64,000 bases of DNA from Perognathus longimembris pacificus (GCF_023159225.1 NC_063172.1:38627832-38691831), one strand, 5' to 3'. Positions 33,374 to 45,990 are shown, counted from the first letter of the stretch. The notes: generated from the sequence alone by a model not told the origin. A program made the numbers and translations.

Positions 33374-33564
33374 GCCAGTCCTGGGCCTTGGACCCAGGGC
33401 CTGAGCACTGTCCCTGGCTTCTTCCCGCTCAAGGCTAGCACTCCGCCACTTGAGCCACAGCGCCGCTTCTGGCCGTTTTCTGTATATGTGGTGCTGGGGA
33501 ATCGAACCTAGGGCCTCGTGTATCCGAGGCAGGCACTCTTGCCACTAGGCTATATCCCCAGCCC
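33331..33564 (-). mobile_element. Dimeric ID-type SINE, subfamily A
   Basis: Minus-strand copy with a T-run of more than 40 at the left. Flanked by GAATCT plus T-run at 33325 and 33565. It has the subfamily A markers (complements of GAGCGGGAAGAAG and CTCGGATACACGAG) and few changes. Confidence 0.92.
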
Positions 33565-33570
33565 GAATCT

Positions 33571-33683
33571 TTTTTTTTTAAATTAAATTGCAAAAGGGGA
33601 ACAGTTACATAATAAGGTAGTACATTTCTTGTGATATCTTCCACCCTCATTTTTCTTTCCCTTCCCTAGATCAGGTAGAATCA
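33571..33683 (-). mobile_element. Short L1 3' UTR fragment
   Basis: The plus strand ACAGTTACATAATAAGGTAG, GTACATTTCTTGTGATATC and the CCTCATTTTTCTTTCCCTTCC tract resemble the reversed L1 3' end. GGAATCTT occurs on both sides of the SINE-plus-L1 block (33325 and about 33687), so the SINE may have landed in the tail of a short L1. Confidence 0.5.
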
Positions 33684-33927
33684 GGTGGAATCTTATAAAC
33701 ATTTTTGCCTCAACTGGACAAAAATAGCAATCTTCCTGATTTCATCCTCTAGTTGCTTTTGTCTCCTAAAGAAGTTCTAATTCACTGGACTTGTAAACCA
33801 AAAGATAATGAGCAGCAATTCTTACTTATCTTGGAAGTTACACACTTCCGAGTGTCCTTGCTAAATTTGTTCATTGGCATAAGAAATAAGAGAAAACCTT
33901 CCAGATTATTAAACATATTCAAGCAAG

Positions 33928-34135
33928 GGGCCAATGACTCATACCTTTAATCTGGGCTACTTAGGCTTAGATCTGAGAATAATGGTTCAAAGCCAGTGAA
34001 TAGGAAAGTCCTGAGGTTCTTATTTCCAATTAACCTCAAAAGGCCAGAAGAGGAGTTGTTAGTTAAATAGTAGAGGGCTAGCCTTGAGTACAAAAGGTCG
34101 GAACAGTGCCAAGCCCAAAGTTCAAGCTCCAACAC
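33928..34135 (+). mobile_element. B1 plus tRNA-like composite SINE
   Basis: ACTCATACCTTTAATCTGGG and GGTTCAAAGCCAGTGAATAG form the B1 part. GAGGAGTTGTTAGTTAAATA and GGCTAGCCTTGAGTAC form the tRNA-like part. It runs into a G-run and purine repeat. Confidence 0.75.
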
Positions 34136-34290
34136 TGGGGGGGGGGGGGGGAGGAGGAGAGGAAGGGAGAAAGAAAAGAGAAAGAAAAAGAAGGGAGGGA
34201 GGGAGGGAGGGAGAGAAAGAGAGAGAAGAAGAAAAAAGAAAAGAAAGGGAAAACATAAAAGGAAAGGAAAGAAAAAACATATTTAAGATC
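34136..34290. repeat. G-run and (GA)-rich purine tract
   Basis: About 16 G residues, then GGAGG, GAAAG and (GGGA)n motifs. It follows directly on the tail of the SINE at 33928. Confidence 0.9.
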
Positions 34291-35679
34291 TGATTTTAAA
34301 TCTGCTAACACTCTTAGGATAAAGATGTTTTTTCATCATTTTACAAAACAGTATTATTGGTATCAATCTATGACTTCAATGTGGTTCCATTTCCTCCTTT
34401 TAATTAGTGTGATTTTTTTTTTTTCAAGATCTAGGCTCTTCCAGGTTCTACAATAGAGCATTGTGTAAGATGAGAGCAACAACTAGTATCTCTGTGGTTT
34501 TTAAGCTAACAGACTAGATTGATGGAAAAAAAGTTGTGTCCTACCAGGTCCTTAACTTCATGAAATAGTAACAGATAAAACTTTCATCTTTGTGTTTTGG
34601 TGACAAAATGAGTGTTAGTTTGGGAAGAAAATGTATATTCATAGGTGTAAACTGAGCAGAAATATACTACAAAAGATATTCTAACTGTCCACAAATGATT
34701 TCCCTTGTTTCCAAGTTTTTGGATGGAAGCCATTTGCAAGGTACTCTTGTGGTCATGTGACTGACTTCTATCCAATGAGAAGTGAAGAGACATGTGAAGC
34801 ATGGCTTATTACATGATCAACTTTTATAACATTCCACTTGAGAATTATAAAATTCCACTTGCACATAAGAAGAATACATACATTCATCTGTTAGATGTAA
34901 AAAAAATCATACATGTATGCATATGTATATATGTGTATATATGTGTATATGAAAATACATCAAGATACATGGAAAATATGTATACACATCTGTATCCTTG
35001 GACAAGACATCTCTATTTAGAAATCACCTTGTTAGAAAATCTTGGAAACATATTTCTCCATTCTAACTCAGAAATCAGCTTTTTTTTCCCCCTCACACCA
35101 ATGTTCAGATCAACATAGAGGTAGGAACCTTTAGTTTCTCAACTGTGAGACATCTCCTGTGTTTGTGCTAGTCCACTTGTCCCTTGAGTAGAATATCATT
35201 CAGTGACAGAGGAGGAATGAAACAAAGCAATTGGTGCTTTCTGCAGTCTTAGACCTTTGTGTATGCCATGTTTGTAAGAGATTAAAGGCCTCACTGGTAA
35301 CTTCGCGGTAGATGGGGTGCTTTGCTATTCTGTCACCTGCTGCTCAGCCTTCTTTATGTCTGGATGTCTGCTAAACTGCGGAATGTTCTTCGTCACTTTC
35401 CTATGTTTTAGCTTACTATTCTTTAATATTCTGATCAGCAACTCCAGTGATTGATTTAACTACTGCACAAAATTCTGTCAGATACTGTGCTAGATATTTG
35501 AAGACTATATTATTGATGAAAACAGTGGTTGCCTGTCCCAATATATAAACTGTCTGCCTTCTTTCTGAATTCTACTTTATGACTTGTTCTAGCTTTTCTT
35601 GGTTGACAATATCTTAAGCAAAATTTTGTTATCATTTCATTTTCAAAATGGTATATATCGTGTATTTTCTGTGATATAC
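34291..35679. other. No recognised feature
   Basis: Non-coding. A (TATATGTG)n-like stretch is at 34922-34951. The less AT-rich patch 35210-35410 is unassigned. Confidence 0.4.
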
Positions 35680-35890
35680 AGGCACATCAGTATTAAACTC
35701 AGGGCCTTCTGCTCATGTCTAGTGATTTGCCACTTGAGCCATTACTTTTGTCTGGTATTTCACTGGTATTCCTTACTAAAGGAATAAAGGTTTCTAACAT
35801 TTATCTGCCCAAGCTAGCTTTGAACCACATCCTCAGATGTCAGCCTTCTAAGTAGCTAGGATTACAGGTATGAACCACTAGTGACTAGAT
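35680..35890 (-). mobile_element. B1 plus tRNA-like composite SINE
   Basis: The plus strand begins with the reversed tRNA-like part (GGCACATCAGTATTAAACTC, TTGCCACTTGAGCCATTAC) and ends with the reversed B1 part (TAGCTAGGATTACAGGTATG). Diverged. Confidence 0.72.
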
Positions 35891-36309
35891 AGATGTATTT
35901 ACTATTTTAAATATGAGCCATTGACCATGCAATCTAAGTTGGATTTCTGTTGACAATGCAATACAATGATTGTCAGTCAATGAACATGAGCCATTATTTC
36001 TATTTTTTGATCATCTTTACTTTCAATGTTTTTATACATTTTAACAAGTCTTATACTTGTCCCTCCAATTCATTTATAAGTATCTTAAGTTTGGGGGGAT
36101 ATTCTAAATATAAAAAACGTCTTACTGGAAGGTTTATATTTGGCAATGGCTACATAATATTTATATTTGAATTGATCCTGTACATTATAACTTGATAGAC
36201 TTTTTTATTACCTACTAGATACCTAAGGACTTCACTGTTTTTGGAACACTTTGAGTTTTTCTTCCAGGTAACTTTTATGTTTTATCTCATGATCAATTTT
36301 CCGGGCTGG

Positions 36310-36527
36310 CTGGGAATATGGCCTAGTGGTAAAAGTGCTTGCCTCGTATACATGAAGCCCTGGGTTTGATTCCTCAGCACCACATATATAGAAAAAAGCT
36401 GGAAGTGGCACTGTGGCTCAAGTGGCAGAGTGCTAGCCTTGAGCAAAAAGAAGCCAGAGACAGTGCTCAGGCCCTAAGTCCAAGCCCCAGGACTGGCAAC
36501 AAAAACAAAAACAAAAACAATTTTCCA
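36310..36527 (+). mobile_element. Dimeric ID-type SINE, subfamily B
   Basis: Two units with a (CAAAAA)n tail. Flanked by a 16-bp duplication with one mismatch, CAATTTTCCGGGCTGG/CAATTTTCCAGGCTGG, at 36294-36309 and 36528-36543. Confidence 0.88.
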
Positions 36528-36586
36528 GGCTGGAATATCCACTATAATGCTGAATAGAAGAGGACCAATAACATTCTTTTGTTTTC

Positions 36587-37975
36587 TTTTTTTTTCTTAT
36601 TTGTCAAAGTGATGTACAGAGAGGTTACAGTTTCATAAGTTAGGCCTTGGGAACATTTCTTGTACTGTTTGTTACCTCCTCCCTCATTCCCCCTTCCCAC
36701 TCCCCCTTTCCCTCTCCCCCCATGAATTGTGCAATTAGTTTACACCAAATGATTTGCAAGTATTGCTTTGGAGTCGTTTGTCTTTTTATCCTTTGTCTCT
36801 CGATTTTGATATTCCCTTTCACTTCCCTAGTTCTAACACCAGCATATACAGTACCCAGGGTACTCAGATGAGATACAGTGATAGTGCGGGTACAACCACA
36901 GGAAGGGGAAACAAGAGGATCATCAACAAAAGAAGCTGTGGTTTCACATGGCTTACTGAAAGTAATTACAACAGTGATATAACAGTCGTTTCCATAATAA
37001 CATGGAGTTCATTTTACCTAGCATCATCTTATGTGTTCATAAGGGCATAGCTATTGGGCTTTTGTGATCCTCTGCTGGAACTAGCCTAAACCTATGCTAG
37101 TTATTCCCTATGAGGGAAACCACAGATTCCATGCTTCTTTGGGTCTGGCTCACTTCACTTATAATTTTTTCCAAGTCCTTCCATTTCCTTACGAATGGGG
37201 CAATGTCATTCTTTCTGATAGAAGCATAAAATTCATTGTGTATTTGTACATTTTCCTGATCATTCATCTATGGAGGGGTATCTGGGTTCCATATTTTACT
37301 ATGACAAATTGTGCTGAGATGAACATTGTTGTGCTGGTGGCTTTAGTGTGTTCTTGTTTGTGGTCTTTTGGGTAGATGCCCAAAAATGGGGCTGCTGGGT
37401 CATAGGGGAGCTCTATGTTTAGCCTTCTGAGGAATCTCCATGCCGCTTTCCAGAGTGGCTGACCAGTTTACCTTCCCACCGACTTTGAAGTAGGGTTCCC
37501 TTTTGGCCACATCCCCTCCAACATTTATTATTGTTAGTTTTCTTGATAAAAGACATTCTTACTAGGGTGAGGTGGAATCTCAATGTTGTTCTGATTTGCA
37601 TTTCTTTTATGGCCAGTGATGTAGAGGGCTCCTTGGCACAGGATGGAACTTCCTTAACAAAGACCCAGAAATGCTACAAATCAAAGAAAGGATGGACAAA
37701 TGGAACTGCATCAAACTGCAGAGTTTTTTCAGGGCAAAGGGCATAGCTCACTAGATAAACAGAAAGCCCACAGATTGGGAAAAGTTCTTTACTGGTCATA
37801 TAATGGACAAAGGCCTCATTCCTAAAATATATGCAGAACTAAAAAAATTAAATTCCTCCAAAACAAAACTGCAAAGAACCAACAGCCCCCTCAAAAAGTG
37901 GGATAAAGACTTAAAAAGAGATTTCTCTGATGAGGAAATGAGAATGGCCAAGAGACATAAGAAAAAGTGCCATTA
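36587..37975 (-). mobile_element. L1 with inverted 5' segment
   Basis: 36587 to about 37626 is minus-strand L1 from the 3' UTR (C-rich tract at 36687-36720) back into ORF2 at [11 protein letters not shown]. At about 37627 the strand flips. The plus strand to 37975 then encodes the ORF2 segment that ends KRHKKKC, so the two pieces meet at neighbouring ORF2 codons. Candidate imperfect duplications are AACATTCTTTTGTTTT at 36570 and AACATGCTTGTTTTTT at 37976. It is inserted in the old L1 at 36040-38840. Confidence 0.82.
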
Positions 37976-38840
37976 AACATGCTTGTTTTTTGCTGATCTT
38001 AAGGGGAAAAAAATTAAACATTGCTTTTGCAACATTCACTCTGAGTTTTTCATTGATAGGCTTTATCAGATTGAGGAAGTCACCTTTTGTTACTATGTTG
38101 GCTAAATGTTTATTTTACTTTTGCCCTCAATTTCTAGCCTTCTAGATGATTGTGGGCTTTTTCCTTTTCTTTGTATGATGAATATGCTATATTATATTAG
38201 TTGTTTTTTAGTTGGTAGGTTAACCTTGTGTTATAGAGGTAACTCTCACATAGTTGTGGTGGATAACATGTTATACCTATTTGTGGATTCTATTTGGCAT
38301 TTTCTTGATGAGAGCATTTGATCTTATATTTATAAAATATTGCTTTGTAGTTTTTTTCTTGTAATTTTTATGCTTTGCATATAAGAATAATCATAAAATT
38401 ATGGATCATTATCCTTTCTACAGTTCATAAATTTCGTGAAGGATTTTTTTTATCAATTTCTCTTTAAAGGACTGGCAGAAATTTCTAGTGAAGCCACTTA
38501 TGAGTAGAATTGTCTTTATAAGAAGAGTTCTTTTCTTTAAGTCTTGGAATAAGTCTCTATTTTATTTAGTCAGATTGGTATTTTATTTTCTTTAGGAATA
38601 CGTCTTTCATTTGTAAGGTAAGTTGATAATGACATAGTGTTTCATAAGATTCCATTCTGAAGTTTTTATTTTTTAAATGTTATTCCATTTATATGTTCAG
38701 TAAGTCACATTTACAGCTCTTTATAGACCCAATTCTAACTTAAGGTCAAAGAGAAAATATTAATATATCCCAAGTATTTCTAGAAATTTATTGGGGAATA
38801 AGATATTCCAGAATTTTTTTCTAGAGGCCAAGGTAAACAT

Positions 38841-39337
38841 TGGCTCTGATCATCAATGTGGGATGGCAATTTCTGCATGTCACTGTCATGTTTACCTTCT
38901 ATCACTCATGCTAAACTGAATTCCTCACTGCTTCTTGCTAGAGGTAGATATGATCTGAACTTTGCAAAACTTTTGGAAATCTGCTGACTTTTCTTGATAA
39001 GCTAACTCTTAATAATTCTTGCTGACATAAAGAAATAAAACCACTTCCAATGGAGGCATTTTAGTATTGTACTTTAGGTTCTCCTTTCAACAAATTTATC
39101 TCCATTCCAGGGGCAGGATTTAACTGTGTCCTTGTGGCAGTGGTTACAGTAATAGTTTGTCTGCATGTGCTGAAAATTGTGTTGAAACAATGTAACCAAC
39201 CTATATAAGAGAACTCATAAGCAAAGCTATTAAATGTAGGTAGGATGCTTATCAGTAAAACAGTAAATCAGAACACTGAGGTAAAAATGTGAAGAGAAAG
39301 TAATTATGGAGAATGCTATAAGAAGCAATTTTTAAAT
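38841..39337. other. No recognised feature
   Basis: Non-coding, moderately AT-rich. Nothing assigned. Confidence 0.4.
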
Positions 39338-39352
39338 AAGACCAAAGGTTTT

Positions 39353-39562
39353 TGTTTTGTTTTGTTTTGGCCAGTCCTGGGCCTTGGACTCAGGGCCTGA
39401 GCACTGTCCCTGGCTTCCTTTTTGCTCAAGGCTAGCACTCTGCCACTTGAGCCACAGCGCCACTTCTGGCTGTTTTCTGTATATGTGGTGCTGGGGAATC
39501 GAACCCAGGGCCTCATGTATACGAGGCAAGCTCTCTCGCCACTAGGCCATATCCCTAGCCCC
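39353..39562 (-). mobile_element. Dimeric ID-type SINE, subfamily B
   Basis: Minus-strand copy with a (TTTTG)n tail. Flanked by the perfect 15-bp duplication AAGACCAAAGGTTTT at 39338-39352 and 39563-39577. Confidence 0.93.
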
Positions 39563-39577
39563 AAGACCAAAGGTTTT

Positions 39578-40497
39578 AATATATTGAAGAGCACATATTA
39601 ACAATGACTTAGAAATTAGAATGTTAAAAATTACTGAGTGACAAGTAAATTATGTCCTTAACACTTCTGTCTGAGTGTATATGAATATAAACACATCTAA
39701 ATCCTACATTTCAGATCTTTTGGATAAATTTATAAAACAGAAAGGAAAAAACGTACTATTATCTCACTTGAAACAAAGCCAAAATATTTCATGTAAAAAG
39801 ACATACATGAGAGCACTAGTCAAAATACTAAAACTTTAAAAAGAGCATTTATGAATAAAGAAATAGTTAAAGTGCTTCATTGCCATAAAGGGTATCATCT
39901 AGCTTATTAAAGATGTCAGGGGAATAATGCAAAATTTCATGTGGAAACAGAAACCCACTATATAGTTGGCATGCTACTAGGAACACATTTACATAATTGT
40001 AAATATATTAAAACACTTATCCCAAGAACAAGAACAAGTTGTTTTATCCCCCAGTTCCCTGAATCATCCATCCTCTCCCTTCATCTAAGAAAACGGTATA
40101 TGAAGTTCCAGATAAAATGCTCATTTTCCTTTTTATCTTATCAACTAAATTATCTTGCGAACTGTGTCTAAGTAAAGATGCTAGTCACTCTGTATGTAGA
40201 AAATTTGCACAATGATATTTAATGTAGGACACCTGAACTATTTAGTGTGAAGCAATACTAGAAATTATGTGAAGGAAAACTTCCTGTTCTGTTGCAAACA
40301 TACAGAAACTAAAATAATTAAAGCAAGAGTAATTCTGAAAACAAGTAAGATATCATCCCAGGAGAATTGCCAAAGTCCAATGAAGAGCTCTAAGAATGAA
40401 AATAAACTGCATTATTTGTCTTATTCAATGACCATCCAAGGCTAAAGAATTAAATCTCTAGCTCTTGTCATGAAACCACCAATTTTGTTTGTTTGCT
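39578..40497. other. No recognised feature
   Basis: AT-rich non-coding sequence. Confidence 0.4.
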
Positions 40498-40733
40498 TTT
40501 GGTACTGGTTTGGGGACTTCAACTCAGAGGCTGAGTGCTGTCCCTGAATGTTTTTACTCCAATCTGGAAGTGCTCTACTGCTTACACGCAGATCCACTTT
40601 TGCCTTTTTGTTAGTTAATTTGGAGGTAAGAGTCTCACAGACTTCCTTTCCAGGGCTAGATTTAACTCATGATTCTCAGATTTCAGCCTCCTGAGTAGCT
40701 AGGATTACAGACTTGAGCCACTGGCATATGGCA
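40498..40733 (-). mobile_element. B1 plus tRNA-like composite SINE
   Basis: Reversed tRNA-like half (CAACTCAGAGGCTGAGTGCT) then reversed B1 half (GATTTCAGCCTCCTGAGTAG, TAGGATTACAGACTTGAGCC). Confidence 0.78.
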
Positions 40734-41150
40734 AAACAATTAGTTTCTAACTGGAAATGAAGATATATAAGGAAAAATAATGTCCATATATCCACACTAC
40801 TGTCAAATTAAATAGAGATTACTTTATTCTGCCTTGCAATTATGAGTAGAAGCTATGAAGATGTCAATTTTTTTCTAATTAAACTGTAAAACCATAACAC
40901 AGGTCTTCAGGGAGAGACAATTCAAGTATTAGGTTGCTGTCCAAGTGCTCCTGCTGTTTCAGTTCATACTTGCTTTAAATATTGGTCAAAAGTAAACACC
41001 TAAAACAAAAATACAAACTAATAAAAACCTACATTTCATTTGCCATAAAAAACTCAAGAATCCTCTAATATCTTTGAATAGCTGGAAGAAGCTTAGTTTC
41101 TCCCAGTAATTTCTTATTGGTTTCCATTTTCCCTGAATGATTAATCTGTT
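40734..41150. other. No recognised feature
   Basis: AT-rich non-coding sequence. Confidence 0.4.
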
Positions 41151-41154
41151 TTAA

Positions 41155-41222
41155 TTGTAGACATCATGCTAAAACACTTGCCTAGCAAGCTCCAGGATCT
41201 GAGTTCAATCCCCAGTAGTGCC
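41155..41222 (+). mobile_element. ID SINE fragment
   Basis: CACTTGCCTAGCAAGCTCCA and GAGTTCAATCCCCAGTAGTG match the 3' two-thirds of an ID unit. Confidence 0.65.
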
Positions 41223-41879
41223 AATTTTTTCTGCATTCATTGAGACGATTATATGATTCTAGCCTTTAGTTATGTTAATGTGCTTTGTTGTGCTTATTGC
41301 TTTACCATACTTCAGAGCTATCGTAACAGAAATAGCGTGGTAATGGCACAAAATTTTGCATGAAAAATGCACTGAAACAGACTGGATGACTCAAAAATAT
41401 ACCTTTATAGCTTCAGCCCTCTGATATTTGTTCAAGGCCAAAAAAATGTTGAAAAAGGATTGATTATTAAACAAATGGTATTGGGAAAACTGGACATGCA
41501 TTAACCAAAGTCAAACTGGAACCCTTTCTGTATCTTTGTACTAATAATCAACTCAGAATGGATCAGAGACCTCAACATAAGATCTGAAATCTTGAAACTA
41601 CCACAGAATGAAGTAACAGAAACATTAAATCTTATTGACCCAGGCGGGAAATTTTTGAATAGATTTCCAGGGCCTCAGCAATTGGAGAGAGAATTGAAAA
41701 ATGGAATTACATCAAGCTAATATGTCTCTGCAGAGCAAAGGACACAATAACTAAGCTAAAAAGACAGCTTACAAAATGGGAGAAGTTCTGTCCCAGCTAT
41801 ATGTCACAGAAGGACCAATATCAACAATGTATGAGAAATTGAAAGAACTAAGCCCTCAAAGAATCAAAAAACTCATTTA

Positions 41880-44315
41880 TTTATTTATTTGTTTGTTTAT
41901 TTATTTGTTTATTTATTTAATTTTTATTGACAAACTGATGTACAGAGAGGATACATTTTCATACGTTAGGCATTGGATACATTTCTTGTACTGTTTGTTA
42001 CCTCATCCCTCATTCCCCCTCCCCCTCCCATTTTCCCTCTCCCCCCATGAGTTGTGAAATTAGTTTACACCAAATGGATTTGCAAGTATTGCTTTTGTGG
42101 TCGTTTTCTTTTTGCTTTGTGTCTCTCGATTTTGGTATTCCCTCTCAGTTTCCGATTTCTAATACCAGTATACATGGTTTCCAATGTACTCAGATAAGAT
42201 AAAGAGATAGTGCAGGTACAACCACAGGAAAGGGATACAAGAGGATCATCAATAATAGATGCTATGGTTTCACATGGCTTACTGAAAGTAATTACAAGAG
42301 TCATATAACAGTCATTTCCATAACATGGAGTTCATTTCACTTAGCATCATCTATGTGTTGATAAGGGTATAGCTATTGGGCTCTTGTGATCCTCTGCTTT
42401 AACTAGCATAAACCTGTGCTAATTATTCCCTATGAGGGAGACCATAGAGTCCATGTTTCTTTGGGTCTGGCTCACTTCACTTAGTATAATTTTTTCCCAA
42501 GTCCTTTCACTTCCTTACAAATGGGGCAATGTCATTCTTTCTGATAGAGGCATAAAATTCCATTGTGCATATGTACCACATTTTCCTGATCCATTCATCT
42601 ATGGAGGGGTATCAGGGTTTGTTCCATATTCTAGCTATGAGAAATTATGCTGCGATGAACATTGTTGTGCTGTTGGCTTTAGTGTGTTCTTGTTTGTGGT
42701 CTTTTGGGTAGATGCCCAAAAGTGGGTCTGCTGGGTCATAGCAGAGCTCTATGTTCAGCCTTCTGAGGAATCTCCCTCCATAAGGCTTGCCAGAGTGGCT
42801 GAACCAGTATACATTCCCACCAACAATGAAGTAGGGTTCCCTTATGGTCACATCCCCTCCAACACTTGTTATTGTTAGTTTTCTTGACATAAGACATTCT
42901 TAATAGGGTGAGATGGAATCTCAATATTGTTTTGATTTGCATTTCTTTTATGGCCAGTGATGTAGAGCACTTTTTCATATGTCTCTTGGCCATTCTCATT
43001 TCCTCAACAGAGAAGTCTCTTTTTAGGTTTTTAGCCCACTTGTTGAAGGGGCTATTGGTTCTTTGAGGTTTTGTTTTGGAGGAATGTAATTTTTCTAGTT
43101 CTTCATATATTTTAGATATGAGGCCTTTGTCCATTGTATGGCTGGTAAAGATCTTTTCCCAATCTGTGGGCTTTCTGTTTATCTTGCGAGCTATGTCCTT
43201 TGCCCTGCAGAAGCTCTGCAGTTTGATGCAGTCCCATCTATCCATCCTTTCTTTGATTTGTAGCATTTCTAGGTCTTTGTTAAGGAAGTTCCATCCTGTG
43301 CCAAGGAGCCCAAGTGTTTCTCCTACTCCTTCCTTTAGTGTTTCCAGTGTATTTGTTTTAATTTCAAGGTCTTTGATCTATTTGGAATTGATTTTGGTGC
43401 AGGGTGATAGATCATAATTCTAAATGGTGAGAAACTACAGCCATTCCCCTTCTCTTCAACATAGTACTAGAATTCCTAGCCAGAGCAATTAGGCAAGAAG
43501 AAAAAATAAAGGGGATCCAAATAGGAAAAGATGAAGTTAAACTTTTCTCTCTTTGCAGATGACATGATCCTATACCTAAAGAACCCCATAGACTCTACTC
43601 CCAAGCTACTAAAGCTGATCCAAAATGTTCACAAAGTTGCAGGATATAAAATAAACCCTCAAAAAACAATGGCCTTTCTATACCCTAATTACCCGAATGC
43701 CAAGGCTGAAATCAGGAAAGCAACTCCTTTTGCAATAGCTTCAAAAAACATAAAATGCCTAGGAATAACCTTAACCAAAGAAGTCAAAGACCTCTATGAT
43801 GAGAACTTTAAAAACATGAAAAACGAAATTAAGGCAGAACTAAGGAAATGGAAAAACCTCCCATGCTCCTGGATTGGGAGGATTAATATAATGAAAATGG
43901 CAATATTGCCAAAGGCTATCTACAAATTCAATGCAATACCCATTAATATCCCAACACCATTTTTTAATGAAATAGAGGAAGCAATCCAGAAATTCATATG
44001 GAACAGTAAAAGACCCAGAATAGCACAACAATCCTAAGCAGAAAGAACAGTGCTGGAGGAATTACAATACCAAACTTCAAGCTGTATTATAAAGCTATAG
44101 TAATAAAAACAGCTTGGTATTGGCACCGGAACAGGCCTGAAGACCAATGGAACAGAATTGAAGACCCAGCAGAAATGAACCCACAGAACTATGCCTACTT
44201 AATCTTTGGTAAAGGAGCTAAAACAATAGTCTGGAAGAAAGATAGCCCCTTTAACAAATGGTGCTGGCAAAACTGGTTCAACACATGCAACAAACTAAAA
44301 CTAGATCCTTATATA
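41880..44315 (-). mobile_element. L1 with inverted 5' segment and target duplications
   Basis: 41880 to about 43420 is minus-strand L1: (TTTA/TTTG)n tail, 3' UTR, then ORF2 C-terminal region ([17 protein letters not shown]). From about 43425 to 44315 the plus strand encodes the preceding ORF2 part, with the reverse transcriptase motif [13 protein letters not shown] at about 43547 and a 168-codon open frame at 43531-44037. The direct part starts (ITLHQNQFQ) where the inverted part ends (LKLDPYIS). Imperfect 16-bp duplications with two mismatches, TCAAAAAACTCATTTA and TCAAACAACTAATTTA, are at 41864-41879 and 44316-44331. 5'-truncated and not active. Confidence 0.88.
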
Positions 44316-44753
44316 TCAAACAACTAATTTAACAAATTGGTAAAGGACCAAATTATTGACTTCTTGGGCAAAGTAAAAATGGTTAATTGGTACATAAAGA
44401 AATGCTCAACATTTTTAGCCATGAAAGAAATGCAAACAGTACTGAGATGTATCTCACTCCAGTGAAAATGGCCATCACCAAGAAAAGGAACAGTAAATGC
44501 TGGCAGAAATATTGAAGAAAGGAATTCTTAGATGCTGCTCATGGGAATGTAAACTACTTCAAACACTCTGGAAAGCATTTTGGAAACACCTCCAAAAACT
44601 ACACATAGATCCAGTTATACCACTTTAGGGCATTTATACAAAAGATTACAAGTAAGAAAGTCCATTTGCAGATACATGTTCACAGATATATTCATTGCCA
44701 TAACCAAGTTATTGCAACTTCAAATGAACAAATGAATCAAGGAAATGGAAATG

Positions 44754-44755
<2 letters not shown>

Positions 44756-44799
<44 letters not shown>
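44756..44799. repeat. (TG)n microsatellite
   Basis: About 21 uninterrupted GT/TG units. Confidence 0.97.
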
Positions 44800-44802
<3 letters not shown>

Positions 44803-45171
44803 AAACTTTATTTATCCACCAGGAAAAATATCACTTCATTTGCAGAGAAATAAATGGACCTGAAAATAAAATAATGTTAAGTGAAACCAGGCTCAGAGAG
44901 TCAAAGGACACATGTTTTCTCTCATGTGTAGAAGTTTTCTCTGATATGTGGATTAAATTATTAAGCATTTGCAAACATGCAGGATCACATGTATACAAGC
45001 ACAAATATATTACTGAAGTTCATATACACAGAGGAGGATTGCAATGGTGTTACTTATAGTTTAATACAATGAATACTAAGACGAAACATGTTGTTGGTAG
45101 GGGGAGGTCAATAGGACAGAGGACAAATGGAGAAGACAAGCTGAGAAAATGTAATCATACTATTCAAAGTA

Positions 45172-45410
45172 CAGCTAAGTGCTTGTGGCTCATACCTGTA
45201 ATCCTAGGTACTCAGGAGATCTGAGTGAGGATCACAGTGCAAAGCCAGCCAGGTCAGGAAATTCCATGATACTCTTACCTCCAATTAATCACTCAAAAGC
45301 AAGAAGTGGAACTGTGGCTCAAAGTGGTAAAGCACTAGCCTTGAATGAAAAAGCTCAGGGAACATTGCCCAAACCCTGAGTTCAAGCCCCACAATGACAA
45401 AATAAATTTA
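45172..45410 (+). mobile_element. B1 plus tRNA-like composite SINE
   Basis: GGCTCATACCTGTAATCCTA (B1 half), then GAAGTGGAACTGTGGCTCAA and GAGTTCAAGCCCCAC (tRNA-like half), A-rich tail. One of the best preserved copies of this type here. Confidence 0.85.
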
Positions 45411-45659
45411 AAAAACCAACATTTTAGACCAGATGAAGATGAAACATGTTAATTCTGTTCACATTTTATGGAATAGAATGAATTGTATGCCAATCATATG
45501 CCAATTCACAGGGAGCAGAAATTGTACTCACCATAACCTCAGAAGTACAGTATTGTATAAATTGAGAATTGCAAGTATTGTAATAATTGAGAATTGGTGA
45601 ATTGTTATTTCCAACCTTTCACATGCTTGCTAAACTGATATGTGAAAAAAGGTCCCCAG

Positions 45660-45770
45660 TATCTCAGCACAGAGATGAAGGCCTATAATCTTGGCTACTT
45701 GGAATGCAGAGGCAGGAGGATCTCTAATGCCAAGCAAAAGGTAGTTAAACTCTCTCAAAAACAAAAGTTG
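45660..45770 (+). mobile_element. B1-like monomer
   Basis: GGCCTATAATCTTGGCTACT and GCAGAGGCAGGAGGATCTCT, an old 7SL-derived unit just upstream of another composite SINE. Confidence 0.6.
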
Positions 45771-45771
45771 G

Positions 45772-45990
45772 GTGCTATCCCTGTAACCCTAACTATGTAG
45801 GAGGCTGAGATCTGAGGATCATGGTTCAAAGCCATCCTAGGCAGGAAATTCCATGAGGCACTTATCTCCAATTGACCACCTGAAAGCCATAAGTGGAGCT
45901 GTGGCTCAAAATGGTATAGTGTTAGCATTGTGCAAAAGGGCTCAGAGACAGCACACAGACCCAGAGTTCAAGCCCCAGGGCTGACATAAG
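45772..45990 (+). mobile_element. B1 plus tRNA-like composite SINE
   Basis: GAGGCTGAGATCTGAGGATC and GGTTCAAAGCCATCCTAGGC (B1 half), then AAGTGGAGCTGTGGCTCAAA and GAGTTCAAGCCCCAGGGC (tRNA-like half). Confidence 0.82.

Larger units (their letters stand above)
36040..38840 (-). mobile_element. Old L1 ORF2 fragment carrying younger insertions
   Basis: Sequence on both sides of the two younger insertions reads as reversed, decayed L1 ORF2 reverse transcriptase region (CCACTATAATGCTGAATAGA at 36540; GGTGGATAACATGTTATACC and TTGGCATTTTCTTGATGAG near 38265-38315). A SINE (36310-36527) and a 5'-inverted L1 (36587-37975) interrupt it. Limits are approximate. Confidence 0.6.
41310..45160 (+). mobile_element. 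Old L1 (ORF2 to 3' end), interrupted
   Basis: Plus-strand decayed ORF2 before the insertion (to YEKLKELSPQRIKKL at about 41863) resumes after it (KMVNWYIKKCSTFLAMKEMQ at about 44370) and runs to the ORF2 tail and 3' end near 44900-45150. A (TG)n at 44756-44799 lies within it. A younger L1 (41880-44315) splits it. Many stops. Confidence 0.75.

Noticed and set aside
41880..44315. A functional L1 ORF2 from the 168-codon frame
   Set aside because: The frame covers only part of the reverse transcriptase, lies in an inverted 5' segment and lacks endonuclease and promoter.
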